A DNA stretch of 64,000 nucleotides from Pyxicephalus adspersus (lineage: Eukaryota > Chordata > Amphibia > Anura > Pyxicephalidae). The notes under the pieces were generated by a model, which was not told the origin of the DNA, did no database searches, and saw nothing but the letters and a program-made list of their open reading frames with translations. Positions within the stretch are counted from its first letter, which is position 1, and each line of letters opens with the position of its first letter. Position numbers and translations under genes: made by a program. The stretch covers positions 115,914,462 through 115,978,461 of the forward strand of contig NC_092861.1 in NCBI RefSeq assembly GCF_032062135.1. The letters run 5' to 3'. Below are positions 14,812 through 27,251 of the stretch, piece by piece.

Positions 14812-15190
14812 GCTAAAATTCATTTGTTGAAAGTCACATCTGTTAAGGCGTGTTGGCCATTCCAAAATCATAGGCATTAATATTGAGCCGGGCCTTCTCT
14901 GCGGCTTTAACAGCCTCTATTCTTTTTGGAGGGATTAACGCAGGCATTTGGTATCTTTCTGTGGAAAATTGTGCTTATTCAGCCCAAAAAGCATTTGTGA
15001 AGTGAGGAACGGATAATGAAAGAAGACCTAGCTCACAAGCTGCAGTTCATTACAAAGTTGTTCTATAGGGTTGAAGTTGGCATAAAATTGTCAAATATGT
15101 CTTAGTATGCTGTAAAATTACCAGAACTCTTTACTGGAAATGCCAGCCAGGCCATATTTTGTAGATGTAAACCCTGCCTAATGCTTTTTC
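14812..15190 (-). mobile_element. Tc1/mariner-like transposon remnant (reverse)
   Basis: Contains CATAGGCATTAATATTGAGC, then TTAACAGCCTC, GAAAATTGTGCTTATTCAGC, AAAAAGCATTTGTGAAGTGA and a ...TATAGGGTTGAAGTT stretch, in the order of a DNA transposon repeat I remember from fish and frogs. It reads in the opposite direction to the remnant at 34235-34556, which carries the same TATTAATGGCATTGGTTTT block. It is heavily mutated and encodes nothing. Confidence 0.55.
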
Positions 15191-15333
15191 CAGCATTATT
15201 TTTTCCACTTGTTTAGCTAATTTTAGGTCTAGCCTGTGTTTGTGCATTTCCGCAGATTTTAAACATTTAACATTCAAATTTAAAAAAACACAGTAAAAGG
15301 TCAAATTATGAAGAAAAAATGTATTATTTTTGG

Positions 15334-15364
<31 letters not shown>

Positions 15365-15369
15365 AATAA
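15334..15369. repeat. (ATT)n microsatellite
   Basis: About 12 ATT/TTA units directly against the end of the adjoining SINE-like repeat. This is the usual position of the simple-sequence tail in that family. Confidence 0.95.
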
Positions 15370-15680
15370 AGAGGATTTATATAGCGCCAACATATTACGC
15401 AGTGCTGTACATTAAATAGGGGTTGCAAATGATAGATGAATACAGACAGTAACACAGGAGGAGAGGACCCTGCCCCCGAAGAGCTGACAATCTAGGAGGT
15501 GGGGGAATTAACACACAATAGAAGGGGAGATATGTGGTAATGGGAAGTAGTGACGGTTTCAAAAGACAGAAGAAGATTGGTAGGCAATTTGGAAAAAATG
15601 GGTTTTTTAAATGAGCAGAAAGTAGGAGCAAGTCAAATAGGTCGAGGAAGACCATTCCAGAGAGTTGAGGCAGCTCAATT
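15370..15680. repeat. SINE-like interspersed repeat
   Basis: Begins TTTATATAGCGCCAACATAT, then TACGCAGTGCTGTACATTAA and GGGGTTGCAAATGA, followed by ACACAGGAGG and GACCCTGCC, and later GACCATTCCAGAGAG. The same opening block recurs at 41339-41460, and its complement forms the tail of the repeats at 26977 and 46395. An open frame on the minus strand here is repeat-derived. Confidence 0.7.
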
Positions 15681-17890
15681 ATAAAAACTAAACAAATGTA
15701 TTTCATAAAATCCTGGCCCTTTTGAGAGCACTGTGAATGAAGGAGTTTTTTTCTCCCACAAATGTTACAACCACTACAAACTACAAATGCAGGTTCCAAA
15801 AACCTTTACTGATTATTTCTTTCCACATTATGTTATTATCACCTTTTAGAAATTAGGAGAAAATAGCTGGTGAACAGGCAAAACTGTGGTAAATAAAAAG
15901 TTGCAATGGGAAACCTTTCTGTGAGTTATTATCCTAATAAATGGGGCTGTTAGAGAGGTTAAATTGGCTTGCAGAAGATATAATGTTTTGGCTATACATC
16001 TATCTCTCTGTTGTGTCTTTACTTCAACAATTTATTCTACACAGAGTGTAAAGGCCATGGATCTTTGGGTGAGGCAAATCCTACGATCATGAAGGAGCCA
16101 AAAGCTGTTAGGCATGTCCGTGATTTGTTCAGTTTAGATATTTCCCAGATTTGGATATATGATTACACAAATATAAAAAACAACATGGCACTATCATCCC
16201 ATATTTCAGTCAAAGACTGGTCTCATAACCAGAGCCTGGGCTGTGAAGGAGGTGGTAATCAATTTTGTCTGCTTAGTGTCCCAGTGATCTTGATAAATAT
16301 AAAACACCTCTTTCATGTGTCACCATTACATGCTACTAATTTTGGTTTAAATTAAAATGTAATCCTTGGTGTAATCTAATGATTGAGCAAACTATTGAAA
16401 GAGATACAATAGAAACTTCCCTCAGTGCTGACAAAAGCAGGAGGCTGCATACTATGGGGATCTACAGTTAGAAATACGACCTGTGCCAATCTCCTTTTAT
16501 GATTATAATGCTCTACAGAGTTGGTGAATAATTTTACTTGATACAGAGGGCCTAAAGTGTGTCCCTTGACCTAACCAAAGGGGCTTTCATAATGCATAAC
16601 ATATGTAATGTTACAATAAATCGTCAGAGAACGGATGTATTACAGTAGGTGGTCAGAGATTGCGGGCAACCAACAGTAAATGGTCAAAGACTGTAGACTT
16701 ACTACAGACATGGTTGATTTTAGAGTCATTCTGTACTGGGTTTGTCAGAGACTGGGAATGTTACAAGAGACTTCTAGAGCCCACTACCATTACAGTCAGT
16801 TCTGCCATTAGCCCTATTGGCACCATCTTTGATATTCTTTTCAGCAAGATACATCATACAATACTACAAAAAGAATGCAATGATCAAAAATAAAAATAAT
16901 AAATCAAATAATTTAGCTGGTAAAATCCAGTTTAAAAAAATATTTCTTAATTTGCACCTAAGAATTCATCTAAGCAAAAAAGCACTGTCTATTGTCTGAG
17001 CAGACCTAAGGGGTGCAAAGTTAATCCCAAAGTGCCAGAGATTGGGTATCAAGGTTCTAAAGCATGTAGATGTAAAAAAAAAATCAATCATGCAACACAC
17101 TACGAATTAAAAGGAAGAAACAAAAATGAACTAAAACAGATAAAATGCATAATAATTTATTATGAACAAGAATCAGACTGGAGTACTAATAGTTAACAAT
17201 AAATCCTGTAAATATTTAAATTTTGGTAAGCAAATGGATGACAAAAGAAGATGAAATGATGCAAAAGTGAATATTGGTGTCTTTTTTAGTGGTGGAGTGC
17301 ATCAGAAAGATTTGGATCACATGAACAGCCAAATAATATTATCAATATGTTGGCAGATAAAACAGTTCACATATATGTAATACTCAGATTTGGTGGAGTT
17401 CCCCTTTAACAGAAATGTCACATTTAGGAACATGTAGTTGACTAGCTAGCCAAACATAATAAAACAACTACTTTTACAAAAAAGAATATGGGCCATAAAA
17501 AGCCATTTATAACTTAAATGATGTATGACATATAAATCTTGTTTATGAGAGATTCAAAGGGAAAATGCTTTAGTTATAGTCCAGTTAATACTGTTTAGTC
17601 CATAATAAATGTTATACTTGGCACATAGTTCAAAAACCATGCCTCGTTTGTGCTGCATCAAAGTCTAAACTAAGAGGTGGCGGGGAAGAGAGAATTCAGA
17701 CATTAAAAATTAATTTATCTTTTTATGTCATTAAAAAGGTTATGTAGGCAAATATGAAACACAGTAAATAGAGATTAAAAACATAAGCCAAACTTTTTTT
17801 TTTGTTTTTTTTTTAGCTTTTGAGTGTGGATGGAATCTTCCAATGTTGGAACCTTACTACCTATCTTGGTTATACAAGTGGAAGTTACAC
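15681..17890. other. Intronic sequence, nothing recognised
   Basis: AT-rich and mostly unique-looking. It has a few 60- to 110-codon open frames without recognisable domains. Confidence 0.6.
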
Positions 17891-18283
17891 AATGGGCCTG
17901 ATTTATTAAAGCTCTCTACAGGACACCTCTGACAATCGCCAGGTGACAACCACTCTAAAGTTCAGCTACAAGCATCCTCCATAGTTTCCAAATTCTGCAA
18001 GCTGCAAACCTCTAGAATCTGCTATGAAACTTTCAAGTAAACTTGAAGCTCATCCCTAGGGCCTGATTTATTAAAGCTCTCCAAGGCTGGAGAGGATACA
18101 CTTTCATCTGTGAACTTGAGTGATACAGAAAACCTGGAATGGTTTTCTTAAAAGTAATTAGCTATTTGTAGTTAGCAAATGTTTTCAGTTCTGTACCAGA
18201 TCCATTCCAGGTTTGCTGGATCACCCACTGATTGAAAGTGTATGCTCTCCACCCTTGGATAGCTTTATTAAATCAGGGCCAAC
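17891..18283. mobile_element. Fold-back (inverted-repeat) element, two heads
   Basis: 18059-18283 is a fold-back element. It opens GGGCCTGATTTATTAAAGCT and closes with the near-complement AGCTTTATTAAATCAGGGCC; the arms are about 100 bp and also share CACTTTCA, the GGATCACCCA-type block and CCTGGAATGG. A second copy of the head, GGGCCTGATTTATTAAAGCT, sits at about 17894 with about 145 bp of unrelated sequence before the full element. This suggests either a tandem insertion or an internally diverged larger element. Related copies are at 31424 and 33637. Confidence 0.75.
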
Positions 18284-21200
18284 TATGGCATTCCCTTCAC
18301 TGATTACACAACATATGTACTGTGAGCTGTGAATATTGTAACTATTTTCTGGGGTTCCCTAACACTAACAACTTAACACTTCCCTAAAGCTATTTCAATG
18401 GTCCTTTCCATGTTACAATGTTTGAGAAAGGCTATGTTCTATCACATATGAACAAGTACTTCAATGGCAGGATGATTGATAATACTTTTTATTAGGAGTC
18501 AAAGATTTAAAAATTTTGAAGGTACATTTTTTAATTAATTTTTTTATTAAAGTACAATTAAAAATATTTTTTTAAACTTAATAACATTTTAGTAGCATAC
18601 TTTAAGTTACTGGCAACAGCAGATAACCTCATGTATAAGCATTAACAAGCCAAATATGTGTTGGCACTTTGTATTATTGCTGTATTACAGATTCATAACT
18701 GCATGACACAACATACTGTGCAGGTTAGTTGATTTTATCAACAACTCAAGGCTTTACATCCTCACAGCAGTAAAATCTATTTGACAGGATTTGTCCTTTC
18801 CTACAGAGGCTGCATCCTTTGTAAAAAGTAGCAAAGAGACATCCTCATAGAGCTCCTGACTAGATGTTTTCCTGGCATATCAGAAAGCAATCTCTGTCCT
18901 TCAATCACCACATATTGTTCTCTAAAAAGTGACCTCAGGCAACAGAGAAAGAATACATTAAGCTGCAGAGAGCAGCACTGAAAATCTTGAAAATAGATTT
19001 TTCCACATAGATTAGGCCAAGTAAATGTGATTTACAAAACACAAAACAATTTTTATTACATATAACTCATACAACATAGTTTATTCTTTCTTGGTACACT
19101 TCATACACATTTGCTCAGAAAGTATGACAAGTAAATATCTGGAAAAGAAAAACAAATCCACCTTTACACAAACCAAAAGAATAGTCTTTTACCAATATGT
19201 GCATTTAGCTTTTGGATGCACTGTTTGGCAATAAGACAATGATGCTAGTCAGAGCCCAGCCAACTAGAACACTGTAAGCCTTCTTGTGCGTGAAAGGTTT
19301 CTCTATTTGTTCAGGTCCACAGTAGCTGTTACATATTGTATGATCTATGTCTCATCAGATCAAAGGCCTAAAGAGACCCTGTCCCCACACCATTTCAACA
19401 AAAAATCTTTCCGTAAGATTATACGACTATTTATTATATTTTATGCATGGTATTTACCTTTAAAACCCCTCCTTGTGTAGACATCCAAAGGCCAAAGACT
19501 GCTTCTGGCTGCCACTGTATTTGAGTATTTTGGCCAGCCAAAGGAAGCATTGAGCTGCTAAAAGAGCTCATCTTGGCTTCCATTGAGGAAAATATGGGGA
19601 GTGTTACCTCTACTCATATTTTTAGACCAAACCCCACTAGATGGGTAAAATTGTATGATGACATGCTATTTATGGACCACTTATTTCATAATACATGTCC
19701 ATATAATATCTGTCTGTATATTTGTGCATTTTGTCTCTAATGCAAGAAAGAGAAATGTGAACTCATCTAGAGTCATTTTTTTATTCTAGAAGGCATAACA
19801 AAAAAGACAGATAATTTAATAATATAATCATCTGTTTTCTTTGAAACCAAGTTTAGTTTATCTCTAGCACTAATTTATTTCCTTAAGTACAAATTTGGAG
19901 TGAAGTGGGGTAAACTCACTAATAAAAGATTGCATGAATTAATAAATACAAATCTGTTTTACTGGCAACGCCTGTCACAAATCTCAAGTATTTAGTCTAA
20001 GTTCCAAAAAAAGATGCTTTACTTCCACCTAGGGGATGCAGAAAATATGTCTTCTTTAAAGAGGTAGAATTATAAAATTCATTTACAGACATCATCCTTT
20101 CTTTACTGACAGACATCAAACCTTTCTTTACTGACATTAACACAAAACATCAAATATATATTTTTTTTTATAGAAAAACTAACATTAAATTGTCAATTTT
20201 TTATCCTATCAATAACATTGATGTCTCCACTATAAATTACTGTCCCAAATTTATAAAGTTTATTTAAAGTTTACTGCTTAGATAAAGTAAAATATCTGAT
20301 CAGACTAAAAAATCTGATACACTTATTTCTGCAATGTTTTACATATATAGATGATACTTTAAATGCTGTAACAGACCATTACATTTTTGAAGTAAAACTA
20401 TTTTTAAACTTTCAACATACTAATACACATCTAACTCTTCCCTGTATCAATGATGAAAGTTTTAATTGCAATGAATAATGACCCAACATTATGCAAATCC
20501 TACAGGCGGATTTACCTTGTGAACACCCATGTACAAACACTGGGTTAATGCACAAATTATAGAATTAATTGCTAAAAAAACGGTCAAAAATGACCAAACA
20601 TACATTTCTAATCTGAATATTTCTTATGATTACTTTAAAAACTATTTTAAAAAGTGGGTTAAACAGCCAAGCAACTTGCAGATTAGCAATGTGCTGCTGT
20701 CATCAAATTTTCTTCTTGACAGGTTTTATTTTTAGAGGCTGCTCTCCTTCTTTTAACATCATTGCTAAAAAATAAATAAATAAATAAAATAAAAAATAAA
20801 AATAGCCTATGCTTGATTACTCACGTGGCATTTGATTTTGCCGAGTGCTTTTATATGTTAGTTGTTAAACCATTTGCATTTGGGCATCAGTTTATCAGCT
20901 GAGTAAGATTATTATATTACGAGCCAATGGCCAAAATATGAGTTCTAAACAACATTAAAAAAAATTCTTTTGCTGAATTTAGAGGTACACATATACACCA
21001 TACATAAAATATCCTCTGTTTCTTTCATAATAACTTATAGGGACAACTACAAGCTAATATTTGTATAAGAAATACATGTGAAACATGTAGTGGTCTATGT
21101 CAGTGATATGTTAATATATAAATCAGACCTGCCTTAATTTCTCCAACAATACTATTGAATCTCATCATTTTGGTAGACTTTCTGAATAAAGAGTTTAGTT

Positions 21201-21513
21201 TTTGTCAATGCAGACCAAAAAGAACTTTATACTGCTGTACTGAATGTAAACCTCTAAACAAATAACTCACAAAAAAAACATACTTAAATTAAAACAACAC
21301 TGGAAGAAGGTTACCAGGACAACATATAGATGTGCATTCTGGCTAGAAACAAACGAAAGCAACTTTGTTTTTCCCAATAAAACAAATATACAGCAGTTAA
21401 GGTGGAAAGAATAGAGAATATTTCTGCTTAGTACTGTTTTTCTGAATAATTGACCCATTTAGACTTTTCTGCATCGGGGGTGAAAAGGCTGTAATATGGT
21501 GGCTTTGGATTGG
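18284..21513. other. Intronic sequence with a 25-bp tandem duplication
   Basis: AT-rich, no gene. At 20096-20144 the unit CAGACATC..CCTTTCTTTACTGA occurs twice in tandem. 20770-20805 is (TAAA)n-like. 18780-18985 is a more balanced block discussed as possible conserved non-coding DNA. Confidence 0.55.
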
Positions 21514-22018
21514 TGTATGGGGGTCAGATATGTTGGGACATATGTAGAACCACAGTGTGTTAATTATTTGTTTCAAGGTTAAGCCACCATGTTATTGTGT
21601 ACCTTTTTTTTTTTCATGAATGTCATGAATGGGGCTTGGTTTTACTGGGAATCCCCATGAGCAGAGTGGAGTGGATTTCTCATTCCATGGAGTGTCCAAG
21701 CTGTGTGTGACTGCTAGCATAGAGGGAGCCAAGCTGGAGATCTAAACAGCTGCAGCTCTAGCATTGCCAAAAAGAACCTGCTATGCTGGTAGGTTACAGT
21801 TGTTTCTCCTAAAGAAGATTTTATCCTGAGTAAGATGACTTATACAGGACTCTGGATGCAAAAGATGCTCGGTGGAGCAGAGCTCCTGTTTTGCTTGAGG
21901 GTTTGCTTTATGGCTGTATACCTAAATTACATGTTGTTTTTTCCTTATGACCAGATAAATATATATTTTTTGAACGTATAAACTTGGTACCGTAACTTAG
22001 AGTCTGACCCCCACAACA
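21514..22018. mobile_element. Candidate solo LTR
   Basis: A 505-bp unit starting TGTATGGGGGTCAGAT and ending AGTCTGACCCCCACAACA. It thus has TG...CA termini and a short inverted terminal repeat (GGGGGTCAGA/TCTGACCCCC). Near the right end are an AT-rich polyadenylation-like stretch (AGATAAATATATATTTTTTG) and a GAACGTATAAACTTGGTACC block, as in retrovirus-like or Gypsy LTRs. No flanking target duplication is visible and there is no internal coding region, so this is inferred from the ends only. Confidence 0.4.
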
Positions 22019-24525
22019 CCCAAACATTAAGTACTTCCAGCCTTTTCTAACCTTATATACTTTTCCAAAATGTGTTTTGTGCATAAAAGATAATCCAAGC
22101 TAATGCATCTGGGCGATTTTTGCACTTCTTTGCATACAATGAGCTGCTCAAAACTACAACTCTTCTGGAATGAAAGCAATTGATAAATGACACAATGAAC
22201 AAATGAAACTATGAGGCCAAATTGGACTTTAAAAATATTACATTTTTTTGGAAAGTTGGAATGAATCCCCCTGTACAACAGCAAAAAATCCAAACTCAGA
22301 ATTTAAAACATAGAACTGTAATTAAAGTAGAGTCATCAGCAAAAGGACCTGTTACCCTCCCCAACACCTAGGGTTAAAAAAAATGCAGACCTCAGATCAG
22401 ACACCAGCTGGCATACCCAGAGTGATCTAGCATTGTTTACTTTTTTTCCCAGAGCTGACTCAGTGGAAGTGTAACTTCGCTAGTCAGATGCAAAGACTAT
22501 AATGACCTGCCCTTACAACAGCTCATGGATAGATTGACGGGCAGCCCATTATAAACAACTGTCAAACAATTCTAATATATCATACTGTATTCCATATTTT
22601 GGGTATGTTTTAGAATAAATCCTTGGAATCCTCTTCCATGCAAAATTATATTTATAATGTTTTTATGCAAAGTATGCTTCCCACTGTGCACAGTGTATTC
22701 TTTAAATTAATTATTTCCTGCATTATTTTACATCAGATTTACTAGGACATGAAGCAGAGTTATATGGGTCATAGAAAAAACACAGAATAAGACTCTGACC
22801 GTTTGATTAAAAAAATGCACATATTTTGCCCAACCTGATTTTGAATAGCTCCTTCATATCAAAATGGTAATATGATCAGGGTGATTTTTCAGCCATGGAC
22901 TGCATATTTTTAATATATTGTTTATACTCGTAGCACAAAAGCAAGTAAAAGATGCCAAAGAAAAATATTGCTTTTAGATAAATAAACAGGCATGTATAAC
23001 ATGGTTTTGCAAAAGAAAACTTCTAAATGCAAAATTCGTGACGTCCAAACCAGAATTAAAATTTTAACATTTGCTTAAAGTTTAAAGATTTATTGGCTAC
23101 CACCCCTTGTCAATTTGGTGATGTTGGTAGGCTTCTTCTACATATCACCATTGATCTCAGGACCAGGGGGAGAAGTTGTAAGTAATGGCTGGTCATTGTG
23201 CACAAGGTCAGAAGTGAGGCCTTCAAAAATGAGGCTGAGGAACCTTGAAATAAAAGTAGCAACTGCAGTACTACAATACTTAGCTTTGTCTACCTGTGGA
23301 ACAACAAAAATGAATCCCCTTCCCTGGGAAATAAACACAATGATATCTGTGTGTGGGTAGTCACTGAAGCCATCTTTCCAGGCTTGGAGTTGCAGTTCTC
23401 TTGTACTCTGTGTCATTTTAGGCTATTCATTTGGTATAAGAGGTATGACTCCAAATATTGATCAACCAATGCAAACTGGTTGAGAATAATAAAGTGTATA
23501 CTTCTTTTGTCAAGGTTAGGAGCCATATATATGCATGCATCACTGTGCAAGAAAAGGCAGCTACATTAATGGAAACTGGGCATTTCCATGGTCATATTAT
23601 TTGCAAACTAAAAACCATAGCAGACTTGGGACCATTTTAATCTAAGACAACCAATTAGCAAGGAAATGGAAACAAAAAGCCTTGATGTATTTTACACTAT
23701 ATTTAGTCAAAAGGCTACCTATAAAATGAGGTGCTGCAAATCAAAATGCATGAAGGCTTTCTTCCTTTTGGAATTGTGATTGTTTACAGTCTTCTGCAGT
23801 CAACAGCACAACCAGTAATGCAGATGTGGTTCTCCATACAGACCTACAGTCTCTAAACTGACAAAATCTATTGTTTTGTCCCTTACAGCTAAAATTTCAC
23901 ATCAGCACAACGATTAAAAAGATGCATAGAGTGTTTATTTTGTACCTCTTGCTTTTGCTATTTATTGTGATTTCTGTTTGTATCTCCGAAAACCCCTAAA
24001 TAAAGATAGGTATAAGAAGAGGCATCAAGCACGAATCTCTTCATCTCTTTAGCACGAATGGTTACTGTGTTGGGAACAAACAAGAGTGGTTTGAGGGTTA
24101 AGACTGGAAATATTTAGGCAGACATGTAATAATGTAACCGGATTGCATATGAGGAAGCTCTATTATAAAATTAAACATGAACTGAAGCATGAATAATGTT
24201 CACTGGTGTATACTACAACTCAACCTTTAGTTTAGCTCTAGATTGCAAAACAAAAACCAGTTTTTCAGGCTGTCACCACCCTTAATGCTAACAAGAAAAA
24301 CTGGCAATTGTGAATAAAATTCAGCATTTTTAAAGATTTATAAGTCTTCATTCATTTACATAGAGAGTTGCTGACCTTAAAAGACCCCACTGTGTCCATG
24401 GACTTTCTCAGTTTACAGTGCATAGAGTGAATAAAGAGAAAATAGAGTTTTCCAGTACTTTGACATATGTGTCAGAATGTCAAATTTTACTATACTTGCA
24501 TGTAGTGAAGGAAGAAGGCTCCTGC
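22019..24525. other. Intronic sequence with one odd open frame
   Basis: No recognised gene. 23138-23416 on the minus strand is a 92-codon ATG-to-TAG frame (starts MTQSTRELQLQAWKDGF) in sequence less AT-rich than its neighbours. I recognise no family, and it may come from a repeat or a processed fragment. Confidence 0.5.
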
Positions 24526-24778
24526 NNNNNNNNNNNNNNNNNNNNNNNNNNNNNNNNNNNNNNNNNNNNNNNNNNNNNNNNNNNNNNNNNNNNNNNNNNN
24601 NNNNNNNNNNNNNNNNNNNNNNNNNNNNNNNNNNNNNNNNNNNNNNNNNNNNNNNNNNNNNNNNNNNNNNNNNNNNNNNNNNNNNNNNNNNNNNNNNNNN
24701 NNNNNNNNNNNNNNNNNNNNNNNNNNNNNNNNNNNNNNNNNNNNNNNNNNNNNNNNNNNNNNNNNNNNNNNNNNNNNN
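24526..24778. other. Assembly gap (253 N)
   Basis: A run of 253 Ns between GGCTCCTGC and GAATCATTA. Confidence 0.99.
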
Positions 24779-26976
24779 GAATCATTAAAAGACATGAAAA
24801 GTTGGCAACAGAGATAGGGTGGACAACCTCAAGATTTTAAACGGGACCGGGACCCCTGGACGCTGCATGTAGCATCTGAAAAAAAAAAAAAACACGGCAA
24901 AGCTGCTGCCACCAACTGCCTAAAAAATAAATAAATAAATAAATAAAGAACTGTCCCATTTTGCTCAATGTTAACCTTGTTTGGCAGGAGGTTTTAAGCA
25001 GCCAAACTGCTTGCAACAACTGATGTGCTATAATGTGAACTTAGAGTATGCATAGGGTAGACCAATACAATTTTAACATGGTAATTTTTTTTTTACCTTA
25101 ATTCTTTTGGTTTTTTTAAAATACAAATTACATTTACAGACAATGAAACTTGATTCCACAGCAGAAGCTTCTTCACACAAATCACAGGGCTGTGCGGATC
25201 TGAAATTTATACTTCAATGCACGTTCTTCCAACTCCCAAAGAAAAAAGTAACTTTACAAGCTTAGAGTTCATTTTTATCCTGGGTGCAGTACTTCAGTTA
25301 TAATTGAAAGGGAAATTCTGACATTAAAGAGGTTATCATCACATAACCAAATGTAGTTTAACTCCCTACATTTACCAGGTTGATGGAAGTTTAAAACCTA
25401 AAGTGAAATCATTACATGTGACAGCTCCGTAGCTCAGCTGTGCTGTGCCCTATATAAACGTCAAGAAGCAGATGGTGCTTTTCAAGCGTACTTAGGCCAG
25501 TCTTGGAAGGACAACTAATAGATTAATACAGGACCAAACACAAACAGTGTTTGGGCAAATCTCTGCCATGTATGTTTGTTATATTAAATCTTAACAATTT
25601 TTGTTTTGGCCCACAGCTTAATAGGGAAATATTGAGTGAATAATGTTCTAAATCTGTCTGCATCCTCCACCTGACATAGCATTTGGTTGAAGATGACTCT
25701 TTATGCCAGTTCAAAAAACAATTTTCTCAATTCAACCCACATGGGGAAATATTGACTTTGAAGTCCTGCCTTGAAGTTGTACACCAGCATTATTGGATAT
25801 AATTTTTTTAATTACCCCAAAATATGGGGTATTTAATTACCCCATTATATTCTAATATCAAACTACTGGGCATAGTTACCAACAATTCTATTATTGATGG
25901 TGCCACTACTGGTTTTTCTACCCATTTTTTTTTTTAAATACGTTTTTGTATGTTTGTATGATGTTTTCTTCTAAACACTCAATAAAAAAGATTGACACAA
26001 ATGATGGTGCCACTTCCTCATAGAGCATTATATCAGTGTGCAAGACAAAGAGAAAAGAAGATACTGCAACATTTTAAATTATTGTAGATGCAAGTCTATG
26101 GTATACATTTTTAATAAGTATTATCTCATTACAATTGAAAATTACAACACAGTACCTTTCCTAAAGCTGAAAACCAGGCACATCAAACTCTCCTCCAATA
26201 AATCGGTTCCACCTTTCTATTTTTTTTAAACAGAGGATCCATAATTCATATTTTCATTCTATGAGCAGAAATTAGTACAGTGGTAGCTTCATAATCTATT
26301 ATACCATTTCATACACACTTATTCGTTCCCAAAAACAGCTTGAGATGACCTAAAATGTGTACACATGTTTGATTATTGTTGCCAAGATGAACATGCTCAT
26401 CTCAGGAAAAAAAATCTACCGTGTACAGAGGTCAACTGACGTCATTCATCAATCCACCCAACTGATTGAGAACCAACACTGTGTATTACTATGGAGCCAA
26501 TTACAAATGGCACAGACTCCGGAACAGCATATAATGACTGCAGAAGTCTCCAAAGCATGAGAGGACATAAACACTGTTCCGTCCTTACATGTGTCTCTCC
26601 CCCTGCTAGTGTTCTACTCTGTATGAGGCCTTTCTTCTGAATTGGTCATATTTAACTAATACAGAAACTAACAGGCTACTAATAAAACACTTTTGCTCAT
26701 AATCAACTAAAATACTGATGGACGGGGTTTGTTTAAACTCTGAAATGCATCAGTAATGATAACAACGAAACAATAAAAACTATCCCCCCATCCCTATCCA
26801 CCTTGATTGGAGCACAATGCTTATGTTTTGGGAAACCGTATTTTCTATTATGCAAGTCCAAAGTATTTTAAATGGGGCAAGAAGAGACAATTCCCATCAG
26901 ACTATTTCTGACAAATGCACCAACCTGTAGGCCTGCAAGAGGCATAGAACATGGAATTGCTGTCCATTGTCCATAG
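24779..26976. other. Intronic sequence; possible LINE 3' tail
   Basis: 24926-24948 is an (AAAT)n microsatellite. The stretch ending at about 25998 (TTCTAAACACTC, AATAAAAAAGATTGACAC) resembles the 3' end of an L1/Tx1-type LINE, but no reverse-transcriptase remnant is visible upstream. Nothing else was recognised. Confidence 0.45.
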
Positions 26977-27251
26977 GCCAGCATGGTGGCTCAGAGATTA
27001 GCACTAGTCCGCATGGAATTTGCAGGTTCTCCCTGTGTTTGCATTGGTTTCCTCCCACGTTCGAAAAACATGCAGGTAGGTTAATTGGTGTCTCACCAAA
27101 ATTCACCTTAGACTGTATTAACGACGTATGACTATGGTAGGGACATTAGATTGTGAGCCCCTTTGAGGGACAGCTCGTAACATAACTATGGAGTTTGTAA
27201 AGTGCTGCGTAACATGTTGGCGATATATATAAATACTGTGTATTAATAATA
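26977..27251 (+). repeat. tRNA-derived-type SINE-like repeat
   Basis: The head GCATGGTGGCTCAGAGATTA resembles a degenerate Pol III box A (family form TGGCTCAGTGG). It continues through GCAGGTTCTCCCTGTG, AACATGCAGGTAGGTTAATT, ACTATGGTAGGGACATTAGA and TTGTGAGCCCC. It ends AAAGTGCTGCGTAACATGTT, GGCGATATATATAAATACTG and a TATTAATAATA tail. It is related to the copy at 46395, and its tail is the complement of the heads at 15370 and 41339. Confidence 0.7.

Noticed and set aside
15395..15799. 134-codon minus-strand frame, and a related one at 41356-41670
   Set aside because: Both read the same SINE-like repeat (shared GQGPLLL and ICNPYLMYS strings), so they are repeat-derived, not a gene family.
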